From a virus, in IMG/VR virus record IMGVR_UViG_3300028361_000502, positions 1 to 53,099 of that record: a DNA stretch of 53,099 nucleotides. One strand, given 5' to 3'. Positions 7,427 to 15,170 of the stretch are shown piece by piece; position 1 is the stretch's first letter, and the number at the start of each line of letters is the position of its first letter. Below the pieces are notes generated by a model that was not told the DNA's origin, searched no databases, and saw nothing but the letters and a program-made list of their open reading frames with translations. The position numbers and the translations under genes were made by a program.

Positions 7427-7705
7427 ATGGATTTTTTAACACTAGTTGGCGAAGTAGGTTTTCCCATTGCTGGAGCGTTAGCAGCCGGCGTGTTTGTTTT
7501 CATTACGCTGAAGTTTATACTTGCCAGTGTTACTGATTCAGTTCACACACTTAAAAACATCATGGGATCACTGGACAATCGTGTACAGACCATGAACAAC
7601 GATCTAGTCAAGATAGACGCACTGCTGAGTTATGTACTACATATCAAACCCAATGTAGAACGTATAGCTGCCAATGAGGGCAAAGATGATGCTCGTAGAG
7701 ATTAA
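7427..7705 (+). CDS. Holin-like membrane/coiled-coil protein 1
   Basis: A 92-aa protein with one or two N-terminal membrane segments (residues 6-32) and a polar coiled-coil tail. It resembles the small holin-like proteins of T4-like marine phages. It has a paralogous neighbour three bases downstream with the same layout (shared G-F-P-V/I-A-A motif, then a helix with D-N-D-L). Together with the adjacent wall hydrolase this looks like a lysis cassette, although a structural or signalling role is equally possible. Confidence 0.65.
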   Translation: MDFLTLVGEVGFPIAGALAAGVFVFITLKFILASVTDSVHTLKNIMGSLDNRVQTMNNDLVKIDALLSYVLHIKPNVERIAANEGKDDARRD

Positions 7706-7707
7706 CT

Positions 7708-8076
7708 ATGGAATTTGATATAGCAACTGCAATTAAAGATTTTGGTTTCCCAGTTGTGGCAGCAATGGGTCTCGGATATTTCATATATTATATATGGAAA
7801 TGGGTAACTGAAACTATCGATCCCATACTGGGCGAAACACAGTTTACGCTGATCAAACTGGTGGATCGTGTTAGAATGTTAGACAACGATCTTATACGTC
7901 TCAACATGAAACTCAGCATGGTGCTGGAATATAGAGGCATGTTGGAACAGTCTGGTATGCCTAAAAAAGACATAGAAGAACTGGACGATATCATAAACAA
8001 ATATCAATCAAAGAGTGCTGTGTTCAACAGTACTGGTAAAGCAGCGCCTAAGCCTGCAGAACCAAAAAAAAACTAA
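7708..8076 (+). CDS. Holin-like membrane/coiled-coil protein 2
   Basis: A 122-aa paralogue of the preceding gene. Residues 12-32 form a membrane helix after the motif K-D-F-G-F-P-V-V-A-A-M-G, followed by a long helical region (RVRMLDNDLIRLNMKLSMVL) and a Lys/Pro/Ala-rich tail. A duplicated pair of membrane proteins in tandem fits a holin and antiholin, but this is inference from form and neighbourhood only. It converges on the alpha/beta hydrolase gene. Confidence 0.65.
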   Translation: MEFDIATAIKDFGFPVVAAMGLGYFIYYIWKWVTETIDPILGETQFTLIKLVDRVRMLDNDLIRLNMKLSMVLEYRGMLEQSGMPKKDIEELDDIINKYQSKSAVFNSTGKAAPKPAEPKKN

Positions 8077-8120
8077 CAGTACCTAAATTAAAATTTGCTT
8101 GGTTCCAAAGCACACGAAAT

Positions 8121-8792
8121 TTATTGATTAGTTTTTTGTTGTTGCTGATACTTAACGTTACAGTCTTTGTATTTTTCTATTAAAATATCAGCCACAGTGT
8201 CACTACACACAGTTTCATAATGAGTGTGTGGAACTTCAACATGCGCCATGTCCGATCTGCTTTTCATACTTTCAATAGTAACAACACCATCGTTGGGCCC
8301 ACCGTGATATGGTACTTGACCAGTTGTGCTTACAACCTGTGTCCAAGGCACTGTTAATTTTATTTCCTGTGCTAGGCGTATAGGATCTGCGTTGCGTCCA
8401 ATATCTCTAAACAGCGGATAGTTTGGCACAATATATTTGGCCCAATCTGCTGTGCTGCTGCCAGCGAACGGTGTGCTGATGCTTACGCCGCCTAGTACTC
8501 TAATGTACTTGGTAAGGTGCAGAGCATACAGCCCGCCTAGACTGTGTCCTATAACAAAGTGTGGACCACGCCCTTGCACTTCTTCAGTGATCATATCTAA
8601 ATTATCACTGAAGCGATTCATACTGCTGTAGTTTACAAATATTTCTTTTGAAAAGTTTGTTTGACTTCTAAGATATTTAAAACTTAAATCAGTTTGATTG
8701 GCACCGTGTATCCAGATAACATTAACATTATCTGTTTCTTGTCCGTTGTACTCTGTGTCTTTGTTGAATATATTTTTAAAATAATTTATCAT
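8121..8792 (-). CDS. Alpha/beta hydrolase (lipase/esterase-like)
   Basis: The 223-aa protein has the nucleophile elbow G-H-S-L-G-G at about residues 82-87. A candidate acid lies in G-P-N-D-G-V-V (about 166-172) and a candidate base in H-T-H-Y-E (about 190-194), giving a Ser-Asp-His triad. An early I-H-G-A-N strand marks the oxyanion region. There is no signal peptide. It would hydrolyse an ester, perhaps of membrane lipid. Its ATG overlaps the stop of the CHASE2 cyclase (ATGA), so the two are translated together. Confidence 0.8.
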   Translation of the reverse strand: MINYFKNIFNKDTEYNGQETDNVNVIWIHGANQTDLSFKYLRSQTNFSKEIFVNYSSMNRFSDNLDMITEEVQGRGPHFVIGHSLGGLYALHLTKYIRVLGGVSISTPFAGSSTADWAKYIVPNYPLFRDIGRNADPIRLAQEIKLTVPWTQVVSTTGQVPYHGGPNDGVVTIESMKSRSDMAHVEVPHTHYETVCSDTVADILIEKYKDCNVKYQQQQKTNQ

Positions 8793-10828
8793 TTGCTTGT
8801 GGCCACAAATACGCCTGACCAGTTGTCTGGCAGGTCTTGTGTGTTCATATACTCACAACGTTCTATCCACATATCATAATATAGATCCATCTTACCTTCA
8901 AACTGTCCTTTTAATCTACGACATTCTTCTACAGCTTCAAGAAAACGTTTCTGTCTGTACAAGCCGTGCATAACAGCATGTCGTTTCCTGCTGCTATTAT
9001 AATGATTTTTAACATTGTCCAGCACTGTGTATATGCCCAGTCCAACACTCTTGCCTTTGACCTGTAGATCATCTATTTTGAGGAAGAACCAGTCTTGTGA
9101 GCATTGCTTGACTGTTGCTTCTCCGATCAGCAACAAGCATCCGTACTCTTTACATTTTGATTCGACTCTGGCTGCGGTGCTGACTGCGTCTCCCAGCACG
9201 TCGTAGCTGTGTCTTTTGGTTGATCCCATTTCCCCCAAATAGCCCAATCCAGTATTAATTCCAGCGCCCATCCCGACTGGCGGTCTTCCTTGAGGTATGA
9301 TAACCGTTTCATTAAATCTCTCCACAGCTCGTAGCATTTTTAGCCCTGTTGCTACGGCTGTGTCAGGGTGGTTTGCATCGTCTATAGGTGCGTTGTGAAT
9401 GTGCATACTAGCATCGCCAATATACTTGATAATCATACCATCAGCATCAAGCACAGGCTCTGTGATAGCATCCATATAGCCATTCATTATTTTAGTAAGT
9501 CCTTGTACGTCATCACCAAAGCTTTCACCCAATGGTGTAAATCCACGCAGGTCTGAGAATACAATGCTGACTTCTCTCTTGGTACCTTTTTTAATAAGAT
9601 CTGGATTGGTCTGTAACAGTTTAACCACAGTTGGGCTTGCGTATCCTTCAAACTGTTTCTTAATTGCCTGCTTCTGCAAGAATTCATCTACAAACTTGAT
9701 CACATATCTAATCACACCTACCAACAGTAGAAATGCTGCTGGAGTGAATCCGTCTACCAACCAGTTGTATTCTGTAAACACCCATATGCTGTAACCAATA
9801 CTCCCGCCCACGGACAACACAAAGAAGGCTATGCCCACGTATGTCCAACGAGCGAGAGCGATTAACAATATGCCAGCGAATATAAACGCTGCCAGTTCAG
9901 CACTGCTTGCCCACGCAGGGCGCTGTATGTTGGTCTCATTAAACACTGTGCCCAGCATAGCCGCTTGTAGTTCATGTGGGTACACGCCGCCTGCTGCTGT
10001 TGCTATAGGCTGGCTTAGTCCTGCTGCTGTGGGTGTAACAAACACAATACCGCCAGCAAAGTCTGTGGGTAAATCCGCAGCACTTACACTGATGCTTTTC
10101 TGACTCCAGTCAATCCATACACGGCCCAGTTCATCTGTGGGTATAACACCAAACTGTGGAATACGCAGTCTGTCAACACCCAGTGGGCTCAGTTTGATTT
10201 GAAAGCTAGGGTCGCCTGCCAATACTCTCAGCACTTCCATAGTCACGTTTGGATACAGTGTGTCTCCGCTGTAGAACACAAGCGGCACACGACGAGTAAC
10301 ACCATCTATTTCAGGAAAGGTGTTAACTATTCCACTGCCCACTGCATTTTGTTCAACCCAAGGCACGTTGGCTATAATACCAGGAACCTCTGGTATCAAA
10401 TACATATAGTCGCTGTTGATAATACTAGCACCAGGATTGATGGGTTCATTTCTGCCCTGCTCTGCGCCCAGCATGTTGACTATAACGGGATATTGCTGCA
10501 TAGCTTGTGCCAGTATTTCATCTTCGCCGGCTCTGTCAGACTCTGCCATAAACACCATGAACACTACTAGCCCAGCGCCTCTGTCATATATATCCTCTAT
10601 GAGGCTAGCATAATCACCTCTGGGCCAGGGCCATTGACCCTGTGCCTCTAAGCTAGCTTCGTCTATGTTCACAGTGTAAATGTTGTTGTTTACTGGCTCT
10701 TGATTAATTATCAATGTATCAAAATAACGCAGTTTCAAACTTTCTAAAAAGTTTGGATTTGCGTTCATCACATAGGCTAAAACAGCCAAAACCAATATAC
10801 TCCACAGAGGCGATAACAACTTTTTCAT
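8789..10828 (-). CDS. CHASE2-domain class III adenylate/guanylate cyclase
   Basis: A 679-aa membrane receptor. An N-terminal helix anchors a CHASE2 sensor domain (about 30-300, with R-Y-F-D at 34-37 and N-I-D-E-A-S-L), followed by two or three membrane helices (about 305-375). The C-terminal class III cyclase domain (about 415-600) has F-S-D-L-R-G-F-T (first metal Asp), G-D-A-S-M (second metal Asp), and N-T-G-L-G and L-G-D-A-V-S-T-A-A-R blocks. It should make cAMP or cGMP from NTP inside the host in response to a periplasmic signal. It follows the curli operon after a terminator and a late-type promoter motif four bases from its ATG. Phage-encoded receptor cyclases are very rare to my knowledge. 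Confidence 0.92.
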   Translation of the reverse strand: MKKLLSPLWSILVLAVLAYVMNANPNFLESLKLRYFDTLIINQEPVNNNIYTVNIDEASLEAQGQWPWPRGDYASLIEDIYDRGAGLVVFMVFMAESDRAGEDEILAQAMQQYPVIVNMLGAEQGRNEPINPGASIINSDYMYLIPEVPGIIANVPWVEQNAVGSGIVNTFPEIDGVTRRVPLVFYSGDTLYPNVTMEVLRVLAGDPSFQIKLSPLGVDRLRIPQFGVIPTDELGRVWIDWSQKSISVSAADLPTDFAGGIVFVTPTAAGLSQPIATAAGGVYPHELQAAMLGTVFNETNIQRPAWASSAELAAFIFAGILLIALARWTYVGIAFFVLSVGGSIGYSIWVFTEYNWLVDGFTPAAFLLLVGVIRYVIKFVDEFLQKQAIKKQFEGYASPTVVKLLQTNPDLIKKGTKREVSIVFSDLRGFTPLGESFGDDVQGLTKIMNGYMDAITEPVLDADGMIIKYIGDASMHIHNAPIDDANHPDTAVATGLKMLRAVERFNETVIIPQGRPPVGMGAGINTGLGYLGEMGSTKRHSYDVLGDAVSTAARVESKCKEYGCLLLIGEATVKQCSQDWFFLKIDDLQVKGKSVGLGIYTVLDNVKNHYNSSRKRHAVMHGLYRQKRFLEAVEECRRLKGQFEGKMDLYYDMWIERCEYMNTQDLPDNWSGVFVATSK

Positions 10829-10831
10829 TCA

Positions 10832-10839
10832 GTATTTAT
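10832..10839 (-). promoter_or_regulatory. T4-type late promoter close to start codon
   Basis: ATAAATAC on the minus strand, only four bases before the cyclase ATG. If used, transcription would begin at or inside the start codon and give a leaderless message; otherwise it is part of the terminator tail. Confidence 0.35.
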
Positions 10840-10841
10840 TC

Positions 10842-10869
10842 AAAAATATAGGGCCAAGGGCCCTATATT
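10842..10869 (-). terminator. Intrinsic terminator after curli operon
   Basis: A perfect 11-bp stem (AATATAGGGCC / GGCCCTATATT) with a 3-base loop is followed on the minus strand by TTTTT. It separates the curli operon from the cyclase gene. Confidence 0.85.
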
Positions 10870-10887
10870 GAAATGGTACAATGATGA

Positions 10888-12033
10888 TTACTGTTGGTCA
10901 ACAGTTAGGTTACAGGTTCCAGTAGTACAAACACCGTTTACCACTGTGTTGTCACTTAGGTCATGTGGTAGACTGTACAGTTGGTTCGTGTCGCCGCTCT
11001 GTGTTAGGCTAAAGTTCCAGTTGCCGCCTGAGTTGGTCAATTCAACTGTTGCTGCGTGATTGCCCAAGCCTTCTTGTAGCACTGTGACTGTGGCATTGTC
11101 GCCTAAACTTATAAGATCCAAGTAGTGTTCGCCTGATCCTTGTTGTGTGATTGTGTATGTGCCAAAACTACCATCGATGTCTAAGAACGCTTGCTTTTCG
11201 CTGTCACCCTGCTGTAAGAATGTAAGAGTGTTTGAATCGCCTACTATGTTGATGTCAGCAAAGTTTCTGTCAGTGTTGGTACCGCTCTGTGTGATGTCAG
11301 TTATGTTTGAATTACCCTGTAAGTACATTAACAAATAGTTACCATTGCTTAGTTGTGTGATGTCAACATCGTTGCTGTCGCCTATGATGGTCAAGTCAAT
11401 GTTGTTGCCTGTGGTTATGGCATTTGCGGCGTCTACCTGTGCCTGTTGTACACTGGTGATAGCACTTCTAAACACTGGTGTTGGTGCAGGAGCAGGTGCT
11501 GGCGCTGATGCAGTTTCGCCTGCTGCTAGAGGAGTTGTTGAATCAGGGACCCAAGTGCTCATAGTAGCGTTTGATGGATTTTCTTCTTCAACTGTAAATG
11601 AAGCACTATCACCTATGCTGTAGCCTTGAGCGGTTGTGATAAGTGTTCCCCAAAACCCGTCGCCCAAGTAGAATATAGCGCCGTCTGCTAGAGCTCGAAA
11701 TGTACCTGTGTTGTGGATTACTTCAGCAACTGTTCCGTCACTGTTGTATAGTGCCATACCATAAGTACCTGGATTGGTTGTTGAATCAAAAAACGCAAAG
11801 TATTGACTTGCGCTGTTGATATTTGCATAGTCTGTTGAGGTCATTCTAGATGAACTTGGTACACTTCTGTACAGATAGCTGTAGCCGCTTGTATTAAGTG
11901 TTCCGCCGCTTATACCCCATTGTACATCAAATATCTGTGCTGTACTAAATTTACCTGTTGTGATATCAGCCCATGCTGCTGAGGAAAATGTTAGTACAAA
12001 AAATACTGTTATTATTCTTATTAAATTTTTCAT
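10888..12033 (-). CDS. Large curlin-like secreted protein
   Basis: The start at 12033 gives a classical signal peptide (cleavage after about residue 24, AAWA). The upstream extension of the frame is shadow sequence over the FecR gene. Residues about 25-200 form a polar beta-rich domain. Residues about 215-370 carry curlin-type repeats with N-x-x-x-I/V-x-Q-x-G-x-x-N spacing (for example ITDITQSGTN, LTFLQQGDS, YTITQQGSGE, VTVLQEGLGN, FSLTQSGDTN). This is the amyloid-repeat pattern of CsgA/CsgB. It is probably exported through the adjacent CsgG. The ATG overlaps the FecR stop by four bases. Its N-terminal domain is not found in CsgA. Confidence 0.75.
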   Translation of the reverse strand: MKNLIRIITVFFVLTFSSAAWADITTGKFSTAQIFDVQWGISGGTLNTSGYSYLYRSVPSSSRMTSTDYANINSASQYFAFFDSTTNPGTYGMALYNSDGTVAEVIHNTGTFRALADGAIFYLGDGFWGTLITTAQGYSIGDSASFTVEEENPSNATMSTWVPDSTTPLAAGETASAPAPAPAPTPVFRSAITSVQQAQVDAANAITTGNNIDLTIIGDSNDVDITQLSNGNYLLMYLQGNSNITDITQSGTNTDRNFADINIVGDSNTLTFLQQGDSEKQAFLDIDGSFGTYTITQQGSGEHYLDLISLGDNATVTVLQEGLGNHAATVELTNSGGNWNFSLTQSGDTNQLYSLPHDLSDNTVVNGVCTTGTCNLTVDQQ

Positions 12034-13124
12034 TGTGTTTGTACCACCTTTATGTTTACGTTTGTGCCACCGTCTTGTATTTGTATAGTTGCGGCATATT
12101 CGTCTTGTATGAGACTGTAGGTCCCGTGTGTGTCTGCGCTGGTTGTGATCACACTTATATGAGGCTGTCTGTCGCTTTCTATATAGATGTAACTTTCGTT
12201 TGCTGCCCATTGTATCCAAGGATATTTGTTTATACCTGGTAGAATAGCATTTTCGTCTTCAGACAATTCATCTTCGTCTAGGCCTGTGCTGAGGTTCAAC
12301 AGGTTATCCAAGTAATCATTGTTCAGTCTGTTTATATTAAGTTCTGAAAAATTCAATAGATCCTCGTCAAGTAGGTTTGCACTGAGTTGTTCGTATTCCA
12401 ATAAGTCGAAATCCAATGCTGTTGTCTGTTCTTCTTCCTCTTCTTCAGTGCCAAAGCCATTGACAAACTCTGAAGGAGGAACAATGATTAGATTGTTGTT
12501 GATATCGTTTGGACCTAACAGTAGACGCTTGGGGTCACTTGGCATCATAGCCAAACTGCTTACCATAGTGCCTTGATATGCTTCTGTAAGCAGCACTGAT
12601 CCTGCTGCGTTGCTCACTGTGATAGCGCCAACTGGACATTCATCTTCGTCGAATGTAGCGTCAGGACAGCTGGGCAATAGAATCACTAGACTGCGACCCA
12701 GTTCATCCACAGTCATACTAAAGTCTGTGCCTCTAACTGTGATGCTGGCAGTGGGTGTAGTAATGCTTACACGATCTCTGCTGTTCTTTGCTATTCTGCC
12801 TGATGCCATCTGTACAGTGCCAAGTGCCACACGCATACTCACACTGCCAGTGCCGGTGTTGGCGTCATACACAAAGTCGTCAATCACCAATTCACTCTGT
12901 TCAGTAATTCGCACTTTTGAATCGTCTTCGAATGTGATTTCTAGATTGGTTCTAGCAGTGATAAGTTTGTCCAGCATTTCCACACCAAAGCCTGTTTGTT
13001 CGAAAACAAGTTCTTCTTGACTGCGCACAGCGCCAGCAGGATTTCCATCAAACTCTGTGATGCTGCCTACTTCAGCAAGACCTATGCAGGGCGTTAATAT
13101 CATTATACCAATCCAACGCCACAT
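12030..13124 (-). CDS. FecR-domain secreted protein with curlin-like C-terminus
   Basis: A signal peptide (about residues 1-17) is followed by a FecR-type beta domain (about 70-160: VRITEQSELVIDDF, R-V-S-I-T-T-P-T-A-S-I-T-V-R-G-T-D-F). That V-R-G-T-D/E-F signature is diagnostic of the FecR family. An acidic, Leu/Asn-rich middle follows, then a C-terminal strand with curlin-like spacing (ATIQIQDGGTNVNI). It lies between two curlin-like genes, so it is likely a periplasmic or surface accessory of the fibre system. The role is inference. Confidence 0.75.
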   Translation of the reverse strand: MWRWIGIMILTPCIGLAEVGSITEFDGNPAGAVRSQEELVFEQTGFGVEMLDKLITARTNLEITFEDDSKVRITEQSELVIDDFVYDANTGTGSVSMRVALGTVQMASGRIAKNSRDRVSITTPTASITVRGTDFSMTVDELGRSLVILLPSCPDATFDEDECPVGAITVSNAAGSVLLTEAYQGTMVSSLAMMPSDPKRLLLGPNDINNNLIIVPPSEFVNGFGTEEEEEEQTTALDFDLLEYEQLSANLLDEDLLNFSELNINRLNNDYLDNLLNLSTGLDEDELSEDENAILPGINKYPWIQWAANESYIYIESDRQPHISVITTSADTHGTYSLIQDEYAATIQIQDGGTNVNIKVVQTQ

Positions 13125-13125
13125 C

Positions 13126-13815
13126 TTAGTTTTGCAATATGTCTACTGTGTTGCTGCTGCCTGTCACAGTCATATTCACATAGGTGTAGCCCATTGCAGT
13201 TTGTTGATCAACACTGATAGTATTGCTGTCACCGTCCACAGTCATACTGACTTGATTGAACCCGCCTGCACTGGTTTGAAACAGATTGATTTCGTTGAAG
13301 TTGCTGCTGGTGCTTTGTCCAACATCAACTATGTTAACAGCATCAGCACTGTCCAGTGCATAATTGATGATGTTGTCGCTACCAATAATGTTTGTGGTTG
13401 TGTCAGTGTTGTTTACAATTATACCATTACACACACTGTTGGTGTAGGTCTGGCAATAGGTCATTACGTTGTCACTGCCCACTATGTTTGTGGTAAATGT
13501 ATTGTTCATACCGCCAAAGATTTCTCCAGTGATGATGTTCATATCGCCTGTGGCAGTGTAGTTAAATGTAGTAGTACTAGCGCCTGATTCAAACTCTAGG
13601 TCTGCTTGGTTGGCATCGCCACTCTGTGTAATATTAACAGTGATGTCATCACCTTCAAGGTTCATTGGATCAGATTCTGTGTTGATTCTGTTGTTGCCGT
13701 TTTCCTGTAGTACGTTTACAGTTAGGTCGCCACCAGCTTGATCAATGTAAACTTCGCTGGCCATTGCTGTGCTTGCCAGCAGTGAGAACACGAGTGTGGT
13801 TATAATTTTTTTCAT
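13126..13815 (-). CDS. Curlin-like fibre subunit (CsgA/CsgB-like)
   Basis: 229 aa with an N-terminal signal peptide ending A-M-A-S. Most of the mature chain is Asn/Ser/Thr/Gln-rich with repeating strands such as VNVLQENGNN, VNITQSGDAN, NIVGSDNVM, NIIGSDNII, TISVDQQT and VDILQN, matching curlin Q/N-ladder spacing. It would be the secreted amyloid subunit or nucleator exported by CsgG. Two cysteines near the middle are unusual for curlins. Its AAGAGGGC ribosome site is shared with csgF and others. Confidence 0.78.
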   Translation of the reverse strand: MKKIITTLVFSLLASTAMASEVYIDQAGGDLTVNVLQENGNNRINTESDPMNLEGDDITVNITQSGDANQADLEFESGASTTTFNYTATGDMNIITGEIFGGMNNTFTTNIVGSDNVMTYCQTYTNSVCNGIIVNNTDTTTNIIGSDNIINYALDSADAVNIVDVGQSTSSNFNEINLFQTSAGGFNQVSMTVDGDSNTISVDQQTAMGYTYVNMTVTGSSNTVDILQN

Positions 13816-13840
13816 TTTTTGCCCTCTTGATAAGTTAATC

Positions 13841-14620
13841 TTATTCTTGTTGTTGGATGGACCAGATACCGTTGTCTGCTCCCTCCTTTATCATTTCTAC
13901 TATAGCTGCTTGTATAGCCAATCTCACAGCGTGATTCACGCTTTCGTTTTGACTGTTGCCTATTTCCAGTTCAACTGCTTCTGTGCCCAGTTCAATAAAG
14001 CGGAATATACCCATGTTTGTGCTGGTGCTTACCACTGTCTTTGTCACAGCCGTTGATGTAAGTATCTCACCAGTTTGTACACTCACACATCTCATACTGA
14101 TAGTGATCACATCTTCTCTGTATTGAGTATATGGTCCTATGCCTAGGTAACGTGCTCCAGCGCCACCTGTTAGTGTGTTGCTGTCATAGCCAACTATAGC
14201 GCCCTCTATAATCAGTCCAGCAAACATCAGTGGTGCTAGTTGTGTTTCGTCGCCCACGCTTTCACGTGTTTGTCTAATAATCTGTCTTTCACGTGATAGG
14301 TTTTCAAGTCCCACACGCTCTACTACTTTGAACCAAGTGCCATCGCCTACATCACGCAGTGCTTTGATAACGTATTCACTTGCGCCCTGTGTTACTGCTG
14401 TTGATATGTTGGCCAGTCTGTCACTGGGCATACGTTGTCCAGTCTTGTCTTGAAATTCATACACTGCTGCCACCATAGGTCCTGCTAGTGGAGGTAGTGC
14501 GTTCAAGTATTCTGCGTCAGTGATTACAACCTGTGCTGGTTCGCTCTCTATTCTGTTCACAGTACTGGCACAGCCTGCGAGCAGTGCGGTGGATAATAAT
14601 ACAGCCAATAGTATTTTCAT
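13841..14620 (-). CDS. csgG: Curli secretion channel lipoprotein CsgG
   Basis: A 259-aa outer-membrane lipoprotein: lipobox LLAGC at residues 12-16, then P-L-A-G-P-M-V-A-A-V-Y-E-F-x-D-x-T-G-Q, which is the conserved CsgG start. Later blocks include W-F-K-V-V-E-R, L-I-x-E-G-A-I-V-G-Y-D-S-N and G-A-G-A-R-Y-L-G-I-G, the recognised CsgG core. Length is close to E. coli CsgG. It should form the nonameric export pore for curlin subunits. Its ATG is fused to the csgF stop (TAATG). In a phage it might also act as an envelope pore. Confidence 0.93.
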   Translation of the reverse strand: MKILLAVLLSTALLAGCASTVNRIESEPAQVVITDAEYLNALPPLAGPMVAAVYEFQDKTGQRMPSDRLANISTAVTQGASEYVIKALRDVGDGTWFKVVERVGLENLSRERQIIRQTRESVGDETQLAPLMFAGLIIEGAIVGYDSNTLTGGAGARYLGIGPYTQYREDVITISMRCVSVQTGEILTSTAVTKTVVSTSTNMGIFRFIELGTEAVELEIGNSQNESVNHAVRLAIQAAIVEMIKEGADNGIWSIQQQE

Positions 14621-15081
14621 TAGAACGCAAACTCCCCAGTTGGCACGTCAAAGCTGCTGGTCAGTTCACCGCTTGAATTGTACACTTCTACGTAGATTCT
14701 ATCGTCTATATCTCGCTTCCAGCGTATGTTGTCACCAAACGGAGTAGTTGCTTCTGCCCATTCGCCCACAACGGTTGTGCCGCCTTCGCCAAACAATGCG
14801 TCTGCTATCTGTCTACTCAATTGAGCATAGATTCTACTTTCTAGATTGTTTTGAAACTTGTAAGCGTTGGTGTTTCTATCGTCACGCTCTGCTCTGTCTA
14901 TTTCAGCCTGTGCATCTGCACGAATCTTATCTCTGCGTTGCTGTTCCAACTGTTCGATTGTGAGAACATGTGTGCTGTATCCGTTGCCGCTGAACGCAGG
15001 CGAGTTGAAGCCAAACGTAAGTTCGCTTGCGTTTACAGAAGTAGCCAGAAATAGTGGCACAATCCAAAATAGTTTTTTCAT
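14620..15081 (-). CDS. csgF: Curli assembly protein CsgF
   Basis: 153 aa with a signal peptide (cleavage near VNA-S). The mature N-terminus has the CsgF signature F-x-F-N-S-P-A-F-S-G-N-G that docks into the CsgG constriction, followed by the E-Q-L-E-Q-Q-R-R helix and a C-terminal domain with F-x-N-N-L-E-S-R-I-Y-A-Q-L-S. CsgF extends the CsgG channel and links secretion to nucleation. It is the first gene of the operon csgF-csgG-curlin-fecR-curlin; a late-type promoter lies about 45 bases upstream. Confidence 0.92.
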   Translation of the reverse strand: MKKLFWIVPLFLATSVNASELTFGFNSPAFSGNGYSTHVLTIEQLEQQRRDKIRADAQAEIDRAERDDRNTNAYKFQNNLESRIYAQLSRQIADALFGEGGTTVVGEWAEATTPFGDNIRWKRDIDDRIYVEVYNSSGELTSSFDVPTGEFAF

Positions 15082-15125
15082 TCTCGAGCCCTCAAAGAAT
15101 CAGTGAGCCCTCACGCTCTACTGTA

Positions 15126-15134
15126 CTATTTATC
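15126..15134 (-). promoter_or_regulatory. T4-type late promoter of curli operon
   Basis: GATAAATAG on the minus strand about 45 bases before csgF. It is the only promoter-like element in the gap between 15082 and 15170, and it suggests late expression of the curli operon. Confidence 0.5.
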
Positions 15135-15170
15135 GGATCTGGCGGAAATGATTAACTGTGCTGTTTGTGT

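Noticed and set aside
9831-10570. Plus-strand open frames over the cyclase and curli region
   Set aside because: They lie opposite genes with clear domains and show no ribosome sites or recognisable products; they are antisense shadows.
12034-12219. Upstream extension of the large curlin-like gene
   Set aside because: The 62 extra residues are basic and signal-less and overlap the FecR gene; the ATG at 12033 starts a proper signal peptide.
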